Under the pieces are notes generated by a model. That model had not been told where the DNA came from and did not search any database. It saw only the letters and a list, made by a program, of their open reading frames with translations. The translations under genes and the position numbers were made by a program. A DNA stretch of 64,000 nt from Pseudodesulfovibrio profundus (GTDB taxonomy: Bacteria > Desulfobacterota > Desulfovibrionia > Desulfovibrionales > Desulfovibrionaceae): assembly GCF_900217235.1 (NCBI RefSeq), contig NZ_LT907975.1, positions 1,345,501 through 1,409,500 of the forward strand. The letters are read 5' to 3'. Below are positions 62,552-64,000 of this stretch, in pieces. Within the stretch, counting starts at the first letter, position 1, and the number at the start of each line of letters is the position of its first letter.

Positions 62552-63244
62552 ATGCGAAACCGGACAGCAATCAAGGATTGGATCTACGGCATAGTGGCCG
62601 TCATATTCGTAGCCGGATGGGGAGGGATGCACATCCTGCAGGATGGGCTTTCCTGGACCACCACGACTCCCCTTCTCTTCTACTCCATTCTCTTTCTGGC
62701 AGCAGTGCTTCTTGTCACCCGGTGGCTGAAGCGACAAAATGAAGCACTCGCCCTCTCCGACCCGGAACTGAATCTCTACAGCGAACGATTTTTCTACAAC
62801 GCCCTTAATCTGGAATGCAACAAGAGCGAACGACACGAGATGCCGGTTGCTCTCATGGTCTTCTCCTTTGATACGCTCAAGGAGACAGCCGACCAACTCG
62901 GTAAAAGTGTCGAGGAGATTCAACTCCTGTTCATCGAAACTGTTGGAAGAACCATCCGGAACAGTGATGTTTTCTCCACCATGAAGGATGGACGTTTCTC
63001 CATACTGCTCCCCAGCACCGATGCCGACGGAGCAAAGGTAGCCGCCAATCGCGTCAAGCGGGCCATCAGTGAGGAGTTGAAGAAGCAACGCCTCGGACAA
63101 CGTACGACAGTCCCCTTTGGCATCTGTGGCACCTCGTCCAAGATAAAGACCTCCAAGCAACTGCTGGAAGGTTCGATCAAGGCCTATGTGGAAGCCCAAC
63201 GCTCCCCGCGTAACAAGATCATAACCTGTGCTGACTGCTGTTAA
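62552..63244 (+). CDS. Membrane protein with degenerate GGDEF domain
   Basis: The 230-residue protein has two membrane segments (IYGIVAVIFVAGWGGMHI and PLLFYSILFLAAVLLVTRW) and a cytoplasmic domain that follows GGDEF spacing (LYSERFFYNALNLECNKSE, then VALMVFSF and VGRTIRNSDVFSTMKDGRFSILLP). The signature is replaced by MKDGRF, so cyclase activity is unlikely; it may act as a regulatory partner or nucleotide sensor. I chose ATG 62552 after a GGGGG stretch; the frame is open 13 codons earlier. It follows the active GGDEF gene on the same strand, with a strong terminator after it. Confidence 0.8.
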   Translation: MRNRTAIKDWIYGIVAVIFVAGWGGMHILQDGLSWTTTTPLLFYSILFLAAVLLVTRWLKRQNEALALSDPELNLYSERFFYNALNLECNKSERHEMPVALMVFSFDTLKETADQLGKSVEEIQLLFIETVGRTIRNSDVFSTMKDGRFSILLPSTDADGAKVAANRVKRAISEELKKQRLGQRTTVPFGICGTSSKIKTSKQLLEGSIKAYVEAQRSPRNKIITCADCC

Positions 63245-63260
63245 GCAATCCGACAAACAG

Positions 63261-63296
63261 AAAAGGGGCGCATCATTTGGTGCGCCCCTTTTTTTT
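63261..63296 (+). terminator. Rho-independent terminator after the GGDEF pair
   Basis: AAAGGGGCGCA pairs with TGCGCCCCTTT around TCATTTGG, followed by eight or more T residues. This ends the 60615-63244 transcription unit. Confidence 0.95.
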
Positions 63297-63342
63297 ACGA
63301 TTGTCCCGTCCTGAAATAGGTTGACACCCAGAGGACCTATTT

Positions 63343-63741
63343 ATGGAAGACAAATCCAAACAGCGAGTTAGACGCACCCAACGCGATTACACGATGGCCT
63401 TTAAATTGTCGGTTGTGGCACAGGTGGAAAAGGGCGAGATGACGTACAAGCAGGCTCAGGCTCTTTATGGTATTCAAGGGCGAAGCACTGTGCTGAAGTG
63501 GCTCAGGAAGCACGGCACCCTTGATTGGAGCAAGTCCATGGTACATTCCCGAAAAGACCCAAAAGCCAGAGAAACACCGGTCCAGAAGATCAAACGGCTG
63601 GAGAAAGAGCTTGAGGAAGAAAAGATCAAGACCGCGCTTCTCAATAAAATGATTGAGATTTCCGACCGCGAGTTTGGGACTTCTATAAGAAAAAAGCTTA
63701 CCCCCGAGCTGCACGAAGTCTTCAGAGAGAAAGACAAATAA
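63343..63741 (+). CDS. IS3-family transposase OrfA
   Basis: The 132-residue protein has a helix-turn-helix (YTMAFKLSVVAQVEKGEMTYKQAQALYGIQGRSTVLKWLRKHG) and a long coiled-coil (VQKIKRLEKELEEEKIKTALLNKM), as in larger IS3 OrfA proteins. Its end overlaps the orfB frame, so a frameshift is expected. The ATG is preceded by GAGGACC, a modest ribosome binding site. Confidence 0.9.
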   Translation: MEDKSKQRVRRTQRDYTMAFKLSVVAQVEKGEMTYKQAQALYGIQGRSTVLKWLRKHGTLDWSKSMVHSRKDPKARETPVQKIKRLEKELEEEKIKTALLNKMIEISDREFGTSIRKKLTPELHEVFREKDK

Positions 63742-64000
63742 GCTTGTCTGCTTGTTGCAGGCAGCTCGGGGTCAGTCGGCAGTCCGTGTATCAGGCTGAA
63801 AAGCGCCATGATGCACGGGAAGCCATGTATCAGGAGGCAAAGGCCATGGTCCTGAACGTGCGGACCAGGATGCCCCGCCTTGGGACTCGAAAGCTGTACC
63901 ACCTGTTGAAGGACGCATTTTCCGCAAAGGGAATCAGGCTCGGACGTGATGGGTTGTTTTCCCTGCTGCGGCGAGAGCATATGCTCATCAAGCGACGGAA
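63741..64000 (+). CDS. IS3-family transposase OrfB, N-terminal part
   Basis: A frame different from orfA encodes SLSACCRQLGVSRQSVYQAE and MPRLGTRKLYHLLKDAF, then GRDGLFSLLRREHMLIKRR at the window edge. This is the HTH_21-type N-terminus of IS3 OrfB. There is no good start codon, so it is expected to be made as an OrfAB fusion. The catalytic core lies beyond the window. Confidence 0.85.

Larger units (their letters stand above)
63302..64000 (+). mobile_element. IS3-family element 4, cut by the window edge
   Basis: The left end appears to start TGTCCCGTCCTGAAATAGGT just after the terminator at 63296. orfA and the start of orfB follow. The right end is outside the window, so the inverted repeats and duplication cannot be checked. 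It is different from the three other IS3 elements in this window. Confidence 0.8.

Overview
The window looks like part of a chromosome of a Gram-negative, Desulfovibrio-type sulfate reducer (inference from the gene families, their arrangement and moderate GC; there is no rRNA or taxonomic marker in the window). Its backbone is an exopolysaccharide locus of the exosortase/PEP-CTERM (XrtA/Prs) type. It has been heavily remodelled by mobile DNA: one Tn7-like transposon, one ISL3-family, one IS5-family and four IS3-family elements (the last cut by the window edge).

Left part (1-14.2 kb): an acyltransferase, a GT4 glycosyltransferase, a Wzx-type flippase, a TupA-like ATP-grasp protein, a fatty-acid desaturase broken by an ISL3 element with a perfect 8-bp duplication, then a minus-strand xrt-epsI-galE operon. 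Divergent from it are a bioD-bioA fusion gene and a solute:sodium symporter.

Middle (about 14.2-29.8 kb): a Tn7-like transposon with a complete tnsABCDE set, inserted at the 3' end of a glmS-type gene. Its right end is exactly 25 nt past the position equivalent to the E. coli glmS stop codon. Four abutting 20-bp repeats, probable TnsB sites, form this end. The left end is not recognisable. Cargo includes a PP-loop (PAPS-reductase-like) gene with an IS-truncated partner, and a HEPN/RES-domain gene split by an IS3 element with a 4-bp duplication. Removing that IS restores one reading frame. Two further IS3 elements lie end to end.

Right part (29.8-64 kb): glmS and manC (sugar nucleotide supply), prsK-prsR (sensor kinase and sigma-54 activator), then a minus-strand operon read prsT -> initiating sugar transferase -> Wza-like -> Wzz-like -> tyrosine autokinase -> ATPase -> outer-membrane beta-barrel. 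After an IS5 element come a DevC-A-B ABC exporter, a CPBP/CAAX-type membrane protease, a ThiF-nitroreductase fusion, a FeeM-like N-acyl amino acid synthase, an RTX-repeat secreted protein, a PEP-CTERM protein, a PilZ regulator and two GGDEF-family proteins.

Sigma-54-like -24/-12 sites lie upstream of prsT, the RTX gene and the PEP-CTERM gene. This suggests one PrsK/PrsR/RpoN regulon joining polysaccharide assembly, a sorted surface protein and a secreted RTX protein, with c-di-GMP proteins alongside.
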